Part shown: in pieces, positions 23,254 through 34,543 of the stretch
How positions within the stretch are numbered: position 1 is the first letter of the stretch
Layout of the letters: every line of letters starts with the position of its first letter
Assembly: GCA_036927565.1 (NCBI GenBank)
Contig: JAYESD010000009.1
Span: 150,124,929 to 150,188,928 of the forward strand
DNA length: 64,000 bases
Origin: Tuctoria greenei
Taxonomy: Eukaryota > Streptophyta > Magnoliopsida > Poales > Poaceae
Reading direction: 5' to 3'
Translations under genes and position numbers: made by a program
The notes under the pieces: generated by a model
Databases searched by the model: none
Seen by the model: only the letters and a program-made list of their open reading frames with translations
Told to the model about the DNA's origin: nothing

Positions 23254-24274
23254 GGCCCTGTTTGGTTCCGATTATAATCGGATTATCAGAGAAAATAAGC
23301 GAAAATCTCACCCAAATGGTGCGATTAATTTACACTTATCTCTTAAGCGGCTCATCAGAAAAGCCCGAAAACAACAGTAACCTCGATTATCAGTATCGCA
23401 GCCCTAACCCCGCGATTTGGAGAATCGAATGTCATCTCCCTTTGTTGCCCTTCCACGAGACTCACTCCTTTGTCGCCATTGGCCCGACCAGTCGTCTGCG
23501 CCGTGGCTCCGCCCACCCCTGCACCGTCGCCGCCTCCGCCCGCCCATGCGCCGTCGTCGACTCCGCCCGTCCCTGCCTCGTCGCCGGCTGCGTCCGCCAC
23601 CGGCTTCATCCGCTCCTGCATCGTCACCGACTCCATCCGCCGCCATTGCTGGCTCCACCCGCCCATGCGCCGTTGTCAATTCCGTCTGCTGTCGTCGCTG
23701 GCTACACCCGCCTCTGTGTCATCGCCGGCTCCACCGCTGCTGCAGACCTGCGACGCTCCCGAACTTGTGCATCCATCCGTCGCCGTCTACAGACCCTTAA
23801 AGTGTGGAGGACGCGGAGGGCGAAGCCGCCGCGGCCATGCGGTGTCGAGCGTCTGAGACTGTGAAGACGAAGGGCCGGAAACTGGTCTGCGTCCAGCATG
23901 CGCACGACGGTCTCGAGCTCAGCGGCCGCCATGGCTTCGGTATTGTGATGGGCAAGCTTGAGAAGACAGTTGTTCGAGGCTGCTGGCGAGCCATGAGCGG
24001 TGCTGCTCTGGTGTCCAGACAGGTGTTCGAGGCTGCTTGGGAGCCATGAGCGGTACTGCTATGGTGCACCGTGGAAGAAAGAATAGAAAATAAACTATTA
24101 TCAAATCAAGGGTATAAAAGTAATTTTGTAAAAAGAATAGAAAATCTACATAAAAATAATCGAGATTACCAAACACTTCAGATTTTATATACTAGGATTC
24201 TCTATTGAGCGGCTTATGAGAAAATCTTGTTTATGAGGTAAGCGAGTTTAAAAAAAGTGAAACCAAACAGGGCC
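23254..24274. mobile_element. Non-autonomous TIR transposon (PIF/Harbinger-like), 1,021 bp, with GC-rich cargo
   Basis: Perfect 14-bp terminal inverted repeats GGCCCTGTTTGGTT are flanked by TAA on both sides (23251-23253, 24275-24277). A 3-bp TAA/TTA duplication is typical of PIF/Harbinger and Tourist elements. The AT-rich ends enclose a GC-rich core (about 23440-24060). The core contains degenerate tandem proline/histidine-coding repeats and a 40-bp direct repeat near 23970-24050. No transposase is present. The core looks like captured host sequence (Pack-type), but its source is not recognised. Confidence 0.75.
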
Positions 24275-25200
24275 TAAGTCAGTCGTAAAGGGAAAGCGAT
24301 TTTCTTAACCTCGCTTTGAATTGAAGAAATGGTAAAGAAATTTTGAAGTATAAGATTTGTAAATGATTTTTTTCCTACATGAAACATTTGGTTCACAAGA
24401 AAAATAAAAGGTAGTTTTTTATAGGAATAAATTCCTTTACTAAAATTTATAGGAAATCTAACATGAGCTTGTACCTCTTTTTTCTTTCTTATCTCATGTT
24501 ACAAGTTTTCTTGCTTTTTCTATAATATTGTCAAATGGCTTCTCATCTCAATTCTTATAGGATTGTAAAAACATACAATCTCAATTCTTATGTTTTTTCT
24601 TATATCTATGTTTTTTAATTCTTTCAATTTAAAAAGAGTCTTAAGATGCAAATAGACTATTGTACTCGCAGTTGGGGCACTCGGAGGCGCTAAACAAAAC
24701 AAGCGGTTCGGCGCACGCACGTTGAGTTTGAGATCGATGCCTATGTAACCTCTGGTAAATATCTTGGTTAATCAGAGATGCGATCCGATGCCATGCCATG
24801 CGCGCGCCCCCACACGCTAGCTTTTCTTCTCCGCCTTTAAAATCGCAAGTAGCCGTCGGTTTTTCTCGGGTCCCCGGTTCTGGAGCCTTCGAGCTGCTTG
24901 TGGAACTGGAACCACAACTGGACCTGGACGGCAAAAGCAACTACTAGCGCGACACCCGCCCCGTTCGTTTCCACGCAGTCTCTCCCTCTCTCTCTCTCTC
25001 TCTCTGCCCGGCGCTCCTCCGAAACGCAAAACAGAGCAACATCCGCGCGCTCGCGTCGCCCCCGAACGGAGCCGGCCGGCCAGTCGGCCGCCGCGGTAGC
25101 CTGGTGCCCGTCGTGCTAGGTTACACGCGCGTTGCAATTGCAGCGGTCAAGAGGCGTGGTAACGTGCAGGGAACGGGAAGCAAAAGGCGCAGCGACTGAC
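24275..25200. other. DnaJ-gene upstream region
   Basis: AT-rich to about 24660, then GC-rich 5' flank and probable 5' UTR of the J-domain gene. A (CT)n tract lies at 24979-25006. I see no other gene. Confidence 0.5.
24979..25006 (+). repeat. (CT)n tract upstream of the J-domain gene
   Basis: Pyrimidine repeat about 195 bp before the start codon. CT/GA repeats are common in plant 5' UTRs and core promoters. Confidence 0.7.
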
Positions 25201-26908
25201 ATGGCTGCCGACCTCTACGCCGTGCTCGGGCTCAAGAAGGAGTGCACCGACGCCGAGCTCAGGGTCGCCTACCGGAGGCTCGCCATGGTACGTGCTCCCC
25301 ACAACTCATCCTTGCATTAAACCAATGTTGTTCGGCTCCGATTCTCTCTCCCTCTTCCCCCTCTTGACTCCGCGCGCCTGCATGCATCCTCCCGCGAGCA
25401 GGTATGGCACCCAGACCGGTGCGCGGCGTCCGGCGGCTCGGCGCGCGTGCAGGAGGCCAAGGAGCGGTTCCAGGAGATCCAGGGCGCCTACGCCGGTGAC
25501 CATCTTTCCCGTTCCTTCTTAACTGCCGCCGACAGATGGCGCTCCTCATCTCAACCCGAGCAAGTGAACTCATGTCCTCTGCGCCGCCGCTCCTGCATGG
25601 ACGTCGTGGCTGTTCTTCTTATTGCAGTGCTCTCCGACTCCAACAAGCGCTTCCTCTACGACGTCGGCGTCTACGATAGCGAGGACGCCGAGGATGACGT
25701 ACTGTTCCAAAACCCACTCGACTGGTCCCTTGAAAATTTCGATTTATACTGACGTACGGGTAATATAATCGATTCTTGCTCCGTAATCAGATGTCGGGCA
25801 TGGGCGACTTCCTCGGCGAGATGGCCGACATGATGAGCCAGGCCACGCCAACGGTAAGCAGCTAGCTAGCCTTCTAGAATACTGTATTCTGCTAGCCTTG
25901 TCGTGCAACTACCTGCTGCGCGACGGTACGATCTGGACCGTGCGACGCGCCTCGTGATCCGTGCGTGCGCTGAACGATCTGTCCCGCGTGCATGCAGGAG
26001 AGCTTCGAGGAGCTGCAGCAGCTGTTCGTGGACATGTTCCAAGACGACATCATGTCCGGTATCTGCGGCGAGCCTCGTCCGGACCAACGTGCCCAATCCC
26101 AGTTCACGTCGGTGCCACCGCGGCAGCAGCCGCCTCCTTCGGTGAGAACCGACACGCGAGCACCGCCGTCATGGAACGGCTTCGGCAAGGGCGGTTCGTC
26201 GGCGATGGGCCCCGGTATGCCGTTGTCGAGGCCCGGTCGAGCTGGATTGAGTCCGGGCCTGGGCGTGTCTGGGTTTTGCTTCAAGGTGAGTCACCACGCA
26301 TCTCTGCTTCCGTATTACCATTTATCATTTGCTATTGTCATTGCCGATGACAATTGACACGTAGTATATTCGAATATCCACGAAATAATCATTGCAAACT
26401 ATCATCGTATTGTCAAATTTCCCACTCCTTAGCTTGGAAGTTGGAAGCAAATCGAAGCGTTTGTGCTTAAGCAAAAATTCTTGATGACACAAGCAGCATG
26501 TCGTCGAGGACACCGTGTACAGAATTGATTGCGTAGTAGAGCATGGCGCATGCAAATTGCAACGCACCATGCAGGTTTCTGAAACATTTTCTGAGGCGAC
26601 CACGACTAGCAGCAAAAAGATCCGCCCGAAATCTGCAGATAAAAAACCTGTAAATTGTAATTATTGTATTCTCGTGCGCTCTGTTGGTCACTAACGTAAC
26701 GTCTTGCATCCAACGAAATTCACATTCTGCAGGCGCCCTTGTGCTTTGCTGCTATAACTAACCGATGCCCTATTATGCCGTGCAGGTTACCGAGACGAGG
26801 CAGAGGCCGGCGCCAAGGACGTTTATGAACGGTGGCGATGGGAGGAGCGGGCGGAAGCAGAGCCCGTCGACGAGCCGCGACGCTTCCGACGCCTTCCGAG
26901 CTGCTTAG
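25201..26908 (+). CDS. J-domain (DnaJ-like) co-chaperone
   Basis: Six exons (25201-25287, 25402-25495, 25628-25698, 25791-25853, 25998-26285, 26786-26908) join into 241 codons with GT-AG introns. Residues 4-70 form a J domain: LYAVLGLKKECTDAELRVAY, the HPD triad (residues 32-34, VWHPDR), and helix III/IV with FQEIQGAYAVLSDSNKRFLYD. J domains stimulate the ATPase of Hsp70 partners. There is no glycine/phenylalanine-rich zone, zinc centre or typical C-terminal substrate domain, so it is a class C (type III) protein. The acidic, methionine-rich part (MSGMGDFLGEMADMM) and a proline-rich, basic tail follow. No signal peptide or membrane helix is evident, suggesting a cytosolic or nuclear location. 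The first ATG after the CT-rich leader was chosen. A copia element begins 187 bp after the stop. Confidence 0.9.
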
Positions 26909-27095
26909 GACACCGTTTTTTGTCTGTTGGCCTGCGTCAGGTGCTGGTGCTGTAGTTCTGGAAAATTCAAAACACATTCCGCAAAAGATTAGTTGAAATC
27001 GCATCAGGACCATCGCCTCCTGCTGAGATCCGCGCGAAACAAAGATTCGGGAAAATTTGGCTGGATGCGTCGTTCAAATCGCACCTAGGTGATTT

Positions 27096-27622
27096 TGTTG
27101 GGTTGATCCCGGTTCAACCGGTCACCCGTTAGACCTCACGGGTCCATCCCGTTAGAAGCGGATATGGGACAACAACTTACGCTGCATCCTTAGCCCTTAC
27201 ACGCGATACTCTTGGGGGGTGCAACGGACTCGGTTCCGTTGGCGCCCCTCACACCGTACGCGCTATAAGACTAAGGGGGCTCTCAGGGGCCAAAGGCATC
27301 CGTGTGCCAAAGTGCTCCCGAGACCTTTGCCACAACCAAAACCAATTTGACCGTGCCTTCGTCGTCAGGACCGACGCCGTCCCTGCACGCCACCATACTT
27401 CACCGCATCGACGATCTGTCTTCACCGATGGCTGTTTGAGCTCAATGGCGTCAAACAGCCCCGTTGAAGGTAACACCGACCCTCATCTCTTATCCCCGAT
27501 CTCAACTCATGTCTATGCATTGCTTAATTGATTAGCCGGTTGAGTGTTTAGTTCATGTTGATTATGCCTAAGCGGTTCGGTTAGATGTTCAAGGTTTGAT
27601 CCTAAGGCCAACTAATACTACA
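27096..27622 (+). repeat. 5' LTR of copia element
   Basis: 527 bp, matching 34003-34538 with small differences. A TATA-like CTATAAG occurs near 27263. Confidence 0.92.
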
Positions 27623-27640
27623 TTGGCGTCAGAGCTGGCC
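27623..27640 (+). promoter_or_regulatory. Primer-binding site of copia element
   Basis: TTGGCGTCAGAGCTGG directly follows the LTR. It is a variant of TGGTATCAGAGC, the complement of the initiator-Met tRNA 3' end used by most plant copia elements. Confidence 0.6.
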
Positions 27641-29229
27641 TAAGAACACTAATTGAACTCATTAAGTCCTAATTAAGTTTTGATTCAGGAAATTCAATTT
27701 TCTAACCTCAGTAAATTGAAATCAGATCAGTCTTAAGTATTAATTAGTCTCGCTCAGATTGCCCTAAAGAAATTAGAAGGAGGGGAATTCAGTTTTAAGT
27801 TCTCAGTTTCATTAGATTAACACACTCAGATGTAATAACTCAGAAAGATCGATGCAAATCGAACTGAAAAGAATAAGGGAAGGGTGGGTCACTTATGTGG
27901 AGATTGGAGCTCCCGTCGATCCACCGCTTCAGAGGCGATTTGGTCACCTTGACTCAGTATGCCGCGTTAGGGCTTCAACGTGAAACCCTAACCCTGAGTC
28001 GGGTTTCCTTCAACGACCCCGAGACATGCCGCCGCAACCGACGATGAGCCACCTCGCGGTGTGCCTGCCCGCCAGCGGCGATGGCATGATGAGGCCGGAA
28101 GTCCCCACAGCGGCATTTTCTTGACCTTCTTCTCCCTCACTCGGAGCCGTGCCTCGGTTTTTTTCTCGACGGCTGACCACCGGCAGCATCGAAACCGGAA
28201 AAGGAGTCGCCTCACGGTGAACTCACTTGCCGGCGGCGATGGCGCCACGGCGTCGAGGACCCCGACCGGCTGCTCACCTCACTCGGCTACGGCTGAGAAG
28301 AGAAAGAGGGAGCGGATGAGAATGACTTAGGGTTTCCCGGGGGCGGCCAACGGGCGATTTTTGTTCCCCCCGAGCTCCACGGTGAATCGTCGGATCGCCA
28401 ACGAACAGCTAAGATCGCTCCGCGTTTTAGTCCCCGTCGACTCACAGCCGTCTGATCTGAACCGGACGCTCCTCAGCGTGCGCCGCCCACTGCATAAGGA
28501 AAATGGGCCCCGAGCCCATGCGAGAGGTCGATTTGGGCCAGCTGGGCTGCCCTTTCGATTTTCCCTATTTTCTAAGATTTTTAAGTAGGCTGTATTCGGC
28601 AGTGGGCCAAATTACTTAGTGGGCCGCGCGCGAAATTTTTCCCATTTTTATCAGAAACTTAATCAGTGGGCTTTGGGCCAATTTAGTCACTGGTTCAAAT
28701 TTTAAGTTTTCTTGGCCTGTTTTTCTTTGTTAGCTGTTTTTCAGTTTTCTGAGTGGGCCTATTTAGCTGTTGGACCACTTTCAGGGTTTTTGGCCCAGTA
28801 AGAGTTTTTTCAGTTTTTAGAATCAGTCTTAATGGAATTTTTTAATTCCAGAGAATAAGAAAAATGATTATAAAATTAGTTAAATAGCTGAAAATTTTTT
28901 AGATTTTTTCAGAAATTTAGTATGCATTTTGTTTGCATATTTTTTTTGCATGAGAGCATTTTTCTGAGTTATTAAAATGCTATTAAGTGCTTTTCTGAAG
29001 CAAATATAAGTTAAGAAAAATTAAGGAAAATTGTTTGTATTGCTTGCATGTATTGTGTTTTAATTTTCTGCATTTATTTAATTTTGCTATTATAATTACT
29101 ATTAATTGCCATGAGTTAAGGGCATTTACTCAATATTGAGTAAATGTCATGATGTGCTTTTTTTTTCATTAAAAGCAACCTTTTCTTATGTGTTAAGAAA
29201 ATAAGTTTAAGCTTCCGCTGTTGCTAAGT
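27641..29229 (+). other. Long non-coding leader of copia element, 5' part
   Basis: No coding ORF is credible here. The section at 27890-28600 is GC-rich, unlike the AT-rich remainder. Between 28500 and 28800 TGGGCC/GGCCCA motifs recur at least seven times. The tail contains a perfect 24-bp palindrome (29123-29146) and a hairpin at 29181-29201. Confidence 0.5.
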
Positions 29230-29524
29230 GATGAATTAAGAAAGTAACCAAAGTGAAATTTTAATTCATCAAATTTCATTAAGTTCTATGATTAAGTGGT
29301 GAATTTGAATGAGTAACCAAAGTGAAAGTTTGAATTTCACCAAAATTAGTGTTTGTGCTTAAGTTTTGTAACTAAGATTCACATAAAGTAACCAAAGTGA
29401 AATATGTGATAATAAGTTAAGCATGGAATTTGAAAGTAACCAAAGTGAAATTAAATTGCCATGTTAAGTATGATATTAAGTTCTTAAGATGCATTTTTGT
29501 AGAGTAACCAAAGTGAAATACAAA
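29230..29524 (+). other. Array of five hairpins with a conserved 17-nt loop
   Basis: The loop RAGTAACCAAAGTGAAA occurs at 29242-29258, 29311-29327, 29386-29402, 29434-29450 and 29502-29518. Each copy is flanked by its own inverted repeat. Copy 1 has GATGAATTAA with TTAATTCATC. Copy 2 has GGTGAATTTGAAT with GTTTGAATTTCACC, using G-U pairs. Copy 3 has TCACATA with TATGTGA. Copy 4 has CATGGAATTT with AAATTGCCATG, one base bulged. Copy 5 has TTTGTA with TACAAA. Stem sequences differ between copies but pairing is kept, as expected for selection on RNA structure. The array ends just before the gag frame. The function is unknown; packaging, dimerisation or translation control are possibilities. Confidence 0.75.
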
Positions 29525-29538
29525 TTTGTTCTTAAGTT

Positions 29539-32500
29539 TTATGTGTTGTTACTAATACGAATCATATTTCTTATGAAGGTTTTGGTCTGTCCTCAGCTCT
29601 AAGCAACCTCTCCACCATTGAGACCCTCACTGGACAGAACTATGGGAAGTGGAGGGAGAGGCTTCAGTGTGCTTTCGTGGTTAGCGACCTCGATTTTGCT
29701 ATCACGTCACCTCGTCCAGTACTGCCTGTTGTCCCCATTACTGAGCCTGGGGAGTCAGATGAGGCCTTCGCTACGCGAAAGGCCCAATACCTCAGTTTGA
29801 AGGATAAGTATGACAAAGATGTGCCTAAGTGGGACACTTCCAACAAGAAGTGTCTGGCCATCATTAAGAGCACGATTGCTGATTCAATCAAGGGAGGGAT
29901 CCCTGATTGTGAGACGGCTGCCGAGTACTTAGAAAAGGTGAAGGATCAGTTCACTGGATCAGTTAAGGCGACTATTTGCACTCTCATGAGAAAAATAGTC
30001 AGTGAGAAATACACTGGTGGTGGTGTGCGCGAGCACATCAATAAGCTAACCCACTACCATACTAAGTTGAGAGAGCTTAATGTTGTCATGCCGGATGAAA
30101 TGCTGATATACTTCATTTTTCAGTCTCTCCCAAAGGACTTTGAGGCCTTTGTGGTGAATTACAACTCGCAGCCTAAGACTTGAACACTTGATAAGATTGT
30201 TGCAATGTGTGTCCAAGAAGAAGACCGAATCAGGCAAAATAAGGGCGTGGATTATGCTAATCTCGCCAATAGTAAGGGTAAGGGAAAGGGGAAGAAATTC
30301 TTCTCCTCTCCCAAGCCACCATCCTTCAAAGTCTCAGGCACCAGTTCTGGTGATAAGGACAAAGGCAAGGCCCCCATGAAGCAAGACAAGATGAAATGCT
30401 TCTTCTGTGGCTCGACTGAGCATAAGCAGAAGGATTGCTTAGGCTTCATCAAATGGTGTGCCAAGAAAGGTAATGACCTTATCACATTTGTGAATGAGGC
30501 ATTGTACATTAATTATTCTAGATCCACTTGGTGGATTGACTCAGGTGTAACTGTGCATATTTGTAACTCTATGCAGGCTTTAAGTATGACGAGAACTATC
30601 AGAAAAAGGGAAAGGATGATAAGAGTGGCTGATGGTCGCGAAGCAGAAGTTGAAGCTATTGGAGATATCTCCCTTAGTTTAAGTAGTGGCTTTGTTCTTA
30701 GGCTCAATAATGTTCTCAATGTACCTTCCCTTGAGAGGAATTTAATTAGCGTTTCATGTTTGGACGATTCAGGCTACATTTGTAATTTTGGGAACGATGT
30801 TTGTTCCATCAGCTTTAATAATAAGAGTGTTGGTCTTGCCTATCGGCAAGATATGCTTTACTTATTGTCCACACATGATAATGAGAATGAGAAAGTATGC
30901 GTAGTAAGCAACGATCAAGTACCTCTCGCGAATGACTTAGGACGTAATAAGCGCAAACGAGGCGATTTAGATACATCATCGTCGAAATTATGGCACTGTC
31001 GTTTATGCCATATTTCGAGAGGGAGGATTGAGCGATTAGTATCTCAATCAATTATACCCCACTTAGATTTTACGGACTCAGAACAATGCATCGACTGCAT
31101 TAAGGGTAAATTCGCTAAGACAATTAAGAAGAATGCCATACGTAGTACGGGAGTATTAGAAATAATCCACACAGACATATGTGGACCTTTTCCCGTAACC
31201 TCAGTAGACGGTTTTGACTCGTTCATAACCTTCACAGACGATTTTAGTCGCTATGGCTACATTTATCTAATTAAAGAACAGTCTGAAGCGTTAGATAAGT
31301 TTAAGATATTTAAGGCTGAAGTAGAAAATCAGCATGACGTTAAGATTAAGATAGTAAGGTCGGATTGTGGAGGCGAATACTACGGTCGACATACCCCATA
31401 TGGCCAAGTACCTGGACCTTTTGCGAGGTTTTTACAGGGAAATGACATAGTAGCCCAGTATTCAATGTCGGGCGAACCTCAGCAAAATGGTGTAGCGGAA
31501 CGGAGAAACCGTACGCTTATGGACATGGTAAGGAGCATGTTAAGCTACTCTACAATACCAATTAGTCTATGGATGGAGGCATTAAAAACCGCCATTCACG
31601 TGCTCAATCGTGTTCCATCTAAGTCAGTATGTAAGACACCATTTGAGTTGTGGACGGGACGTAAACCCTCACTTAGTTACTTCCATGTGTGGGGATGTCC
31701 AACTGAGGCTAAGATATTCAACCCAAACCAAAGTAAGCTGGATGCAAGAACAACTAGTTGCTATTTTATTGGCTACCCTGAAAAGAGTAAGGGCTTCAGG
31801 TTCTATTGTCCAGATAGACATACTAAGTTTGTTGAGACTCGCCATGCCGTGTTTTTAGAGGACGCTATGATCAGGGGGAGCATGGTAAGACGGGAGATAG
31901 ATCTTGAAGAGGAACAAATTAGAAATCCTGTTCCAATGACTCAAGAACCCTATTTCTCCCTACCTGTTGCTGTTGCACCACTGGCACCCGTTGCTAGGGA
32001 AGCAACACCTATCGTTGAGCCTTCATCGACCACATCAGAAATAAGGGAAGCACAACCTTCCGAGCCCAATGAGCATGTGGTCGAACCAATTGAAGCACAA
32101 CAACAGCCTCCAGTCTTAGAAAATGAGTAAATAAGAAGATCACAAAGAGTAAGACGATCGGCGATTCCTAATGATTACGAGTTATATCTAAGTCAGGAAA
32201 TTAGAAATGAGGATGACCCCACATCTTTTGAAGATGCCATGAGTAGTACTCAGTCATCGGAGTGGCGAAAGGCCATGGAAGATGAAATAAGATTAATGGA
32301 TGTCAATAAGATCTGAGACTTAGTAGAGATTCCTAAAAGAGCCAAAACCGTAGGCTGCAAATGGGTCTATAAGATTAAACGTGACTCCAAAGGGAAGATC
32401 GAAAATTATAAGGCCAGACTTGTGGCAAAAGGATTTACTCAGCGGGAGGGTATTGACTATAATGATACCTTCTCTCCCATATCCTCTAAGGATTCTTTCA

Positions 32501-33786
32501 GAATCATCATGGCTTTAGTAGCATATTATGATTTAGAACTACATCAGATGGACGTTAAGACGACGTTTCTCAATGGGGATCTTTATGAGGACGTCTACAT
32601 GGCTCAACCGAAAGGTTTTGTCATTGAGGATAAGGGACATATGGGTTGCCACTTGAAGAAGTCCATTTACGAACTTAAGCAGGCTTCAAGGCAATGGTAC
32701 CTCAAGTTCGATGAGACAATCAGAAGATTTGGGTTTAAGCAGAATGAGGAGGATAACTGTATTTATGCTAAGTTTAAGAATGAGAAATACATTTTTCTAA
32801 TACTATATGTAGATGACATACTACTGGCAAGTAGTGACGTCAACCTCCTATTAGAAACTAAGAAGTGTTTATCCTTAAACTTTGAGATGAAAGATTTAGG
32901 TGAAGCTTCCTATGTCGTAGGAATTGAGATTCACCGAGATCGAAGTAAGGGGGTATTAGGATTATCTCAGAAAGCCTACTTAGAAAGCGTACTCAGAAAG
33001 TACGATATGGAAGGCTGCAAGCCCTCGCCTGTTCCAATAGTTAAGGGTGACAAATTTTCACAATCGCAATCGCCTCAGAATGCGTATGAGGTTAGTGAGA
33101 TGAAAGGAATTTCGTATGCTTCTGCTGTCGGAAGCTTGATGTATGCTCAAACATGTACACGTTCCAACTTAGCTTTCGTGACTAGGATGCTTGGCAGATA
33201 TCAGAGTAATCCAGGAATAGACCACTGGAGAGCTGCCAAGAAGGCTCTAAGGTACATTCAGGGGACTAAGAACCTCATGTTAAGATATAGTAAATCAGAC
33301 TCACTAGAAATAGTGGGTTACTCAAACTCAGATTACGCAGCTTGCATGGATACTAAGAAATCCACATCAGGTTATATATTCACCCTCGCGAATGGAGCCA
33401 TATCGTGGAAAAGCTCCAAACAAGTTATAACTGCATCATCCACAATGTATGCTGAGTTTATAGCTTGTTATGAGACCACTAGACAGACATCATGGCTTAA
33501 GAAGTTTTTACCTGATCTAAGAGTGGTAGACAACATTCATAAACCACTTAAGTTATATTGTGATAATGAGTCAGCAATAATTTACTCTCACAACAACAAA
33601 TCAAGTGGTGCTGCAAAGCACATAGACATTAAGTTTTATGTTGTAAAGGAGAGGATCCAGAATAATACAATTAGTCTCGAGCATATAAGAACTAATAAAA
33701 TGCTTGCGAATCCGCTAACCAAGGGTCTCCCACCCAATATGTTCAGAGAACACGTAGCCGACATGGGATTAGGGGAGCACCTGTGA
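29539..33786 (+). pseudogene. Copia gag-pol polyprotein with three nonsense codons
   Basis: A single frame runs from about 29539 to the terminator at 33784. It is broken only by TGA at 30181, TAA at 32128 and TGA at 32314. Order of parts: gag (TGQNYGKWRERLQCAF; about 29600-30180), CCHC-like zinc knuckle CFFCGSTEHKQKDC (about 30396), aspartic protease WWIDSGVTVHIC (about 30530), pre-integrase zinc finger with WHCRLCH (about 30990), integrase with HTDICGPF, RSDCGGEY and GVAERRNRTL, reverse transcriptase with catalytic YVDD (32806-32817), and RNase H with SSTMYAEF and CDNESA. No in-frame ATG is seen close to the gag start, so the start is uncertain. It copies its own RNA into DNA when intact; this copy cannot make the full polyprotein. 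Confidence 0.92.
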
Positions 33787-33992
33787 TATAAATCCTGGAT
33801 ACTAAGGGGACACCTAAGAATAAGATTGTTTCTAATTGTGAGACGTACTGTGGTCTCCGAATCGAACAGTACGTAAATGGCTGTTTCTGACGCGTCGTGT
33901 TCCTTATGTCAGAGCAAAAGGAAATGTATATAACTTTAGTAGTTAAGAATAAGAATAAGTTAAGTAAATCAGGAATAAGTTGTCTCGAGATC

Positions 33993-34002
33993 AAGGGGAG
34001 AA
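33993..34002 (+). promoter_or_regulatory. Polypurine tract of copia element
   Basis: AAGGGGAGAA lies immediately before the 3' LTR, the standard plus-strand primer position. Confidence 0.8.
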
Positions 34003-34538
34003 TGTTGAGTTGATCCCGGTTCAACCGGTCACCCGTTAGACCCCACGGGTCAATCCCGTTAGAAGCGGACATGGGGCAACAACCCACGCCGCATCCTCAG
34101 CCCTTACGCGCGATACTCTCGGGGGGCGCAACAGACTCGATTCCGTTGGCGCCCCCCACATCGTACGCGCTATAAGACTAAGGGGGCCCTCGGGGGCCAA
34201 AGGCATCCGTGTGCCAAAGTGCTCCCGAGGCCCCCACCACAACCAAAACCAATTTGATCGTGCCTTCGTCGCCACCGCCGCCAGGACCGACGCCGTCCCT
34301 GCACACCACCGTACTTCACCGCGTCGACGATCTGTCTTCACCGATTGTTGTTTGAGCCCAATGGCATCAAACAGCCCCACTGAAGGTAACACCAACCCTC
34401 ATCTCTCATCCCCGATCTCAACTCATATCTATGCATTGCTTAATTGATTAGCTGGTTGAGTGTTTAGTTCATGTTGATTATGCCTAAGCGGTTCGGTTAG
34501 ATGTTCAAGGTTTGATCCTAAGGCTAACTAATAGTACA
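34003..34538 (+). repeat. 3' LTR of copia element
   Basis: 536 bp, followed by the target duplication GATTT (34539-34543). It differs from the 5' LTR at multiple scattered positions by eye. Confidence 0.92.
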
Positions 34539-34543
34539 GATTT

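Larger units (their letters stand above)
27096..34538 (+). mobile_element. Complete Ty1/copia LTR retrotransposon (7.4 kb)
   Basis: Two LTRs (27096-27622 and 34003-34538) start TGTTGGGTTGATCC/TGTTGAGTTGATCC and end in ...TACA. The element is flanked by the 5-bp duplication GATTT (27091-27095 and 34539-34543). Between the LTRs are a primer-binding site, a 1.9-kb leader, one gag-pol frame and a polypurine tract. The domain order gag, protease, integrase, RT, RNase H is copia type. Three nonsense codons and visible LTR differences show it is an old, inactive copy. It lies between the convergent J-domain and NOG1 genes. Confidence 0.95.

Noticed and set aside
29240..29520. Hammerhead-type ribozyme reading of the repeated leader motif (the loops end in GAAA)
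   Set aside because: The obligatory CTGATGA core is absent near all five copies, so self-cleavage of that class is not supported.
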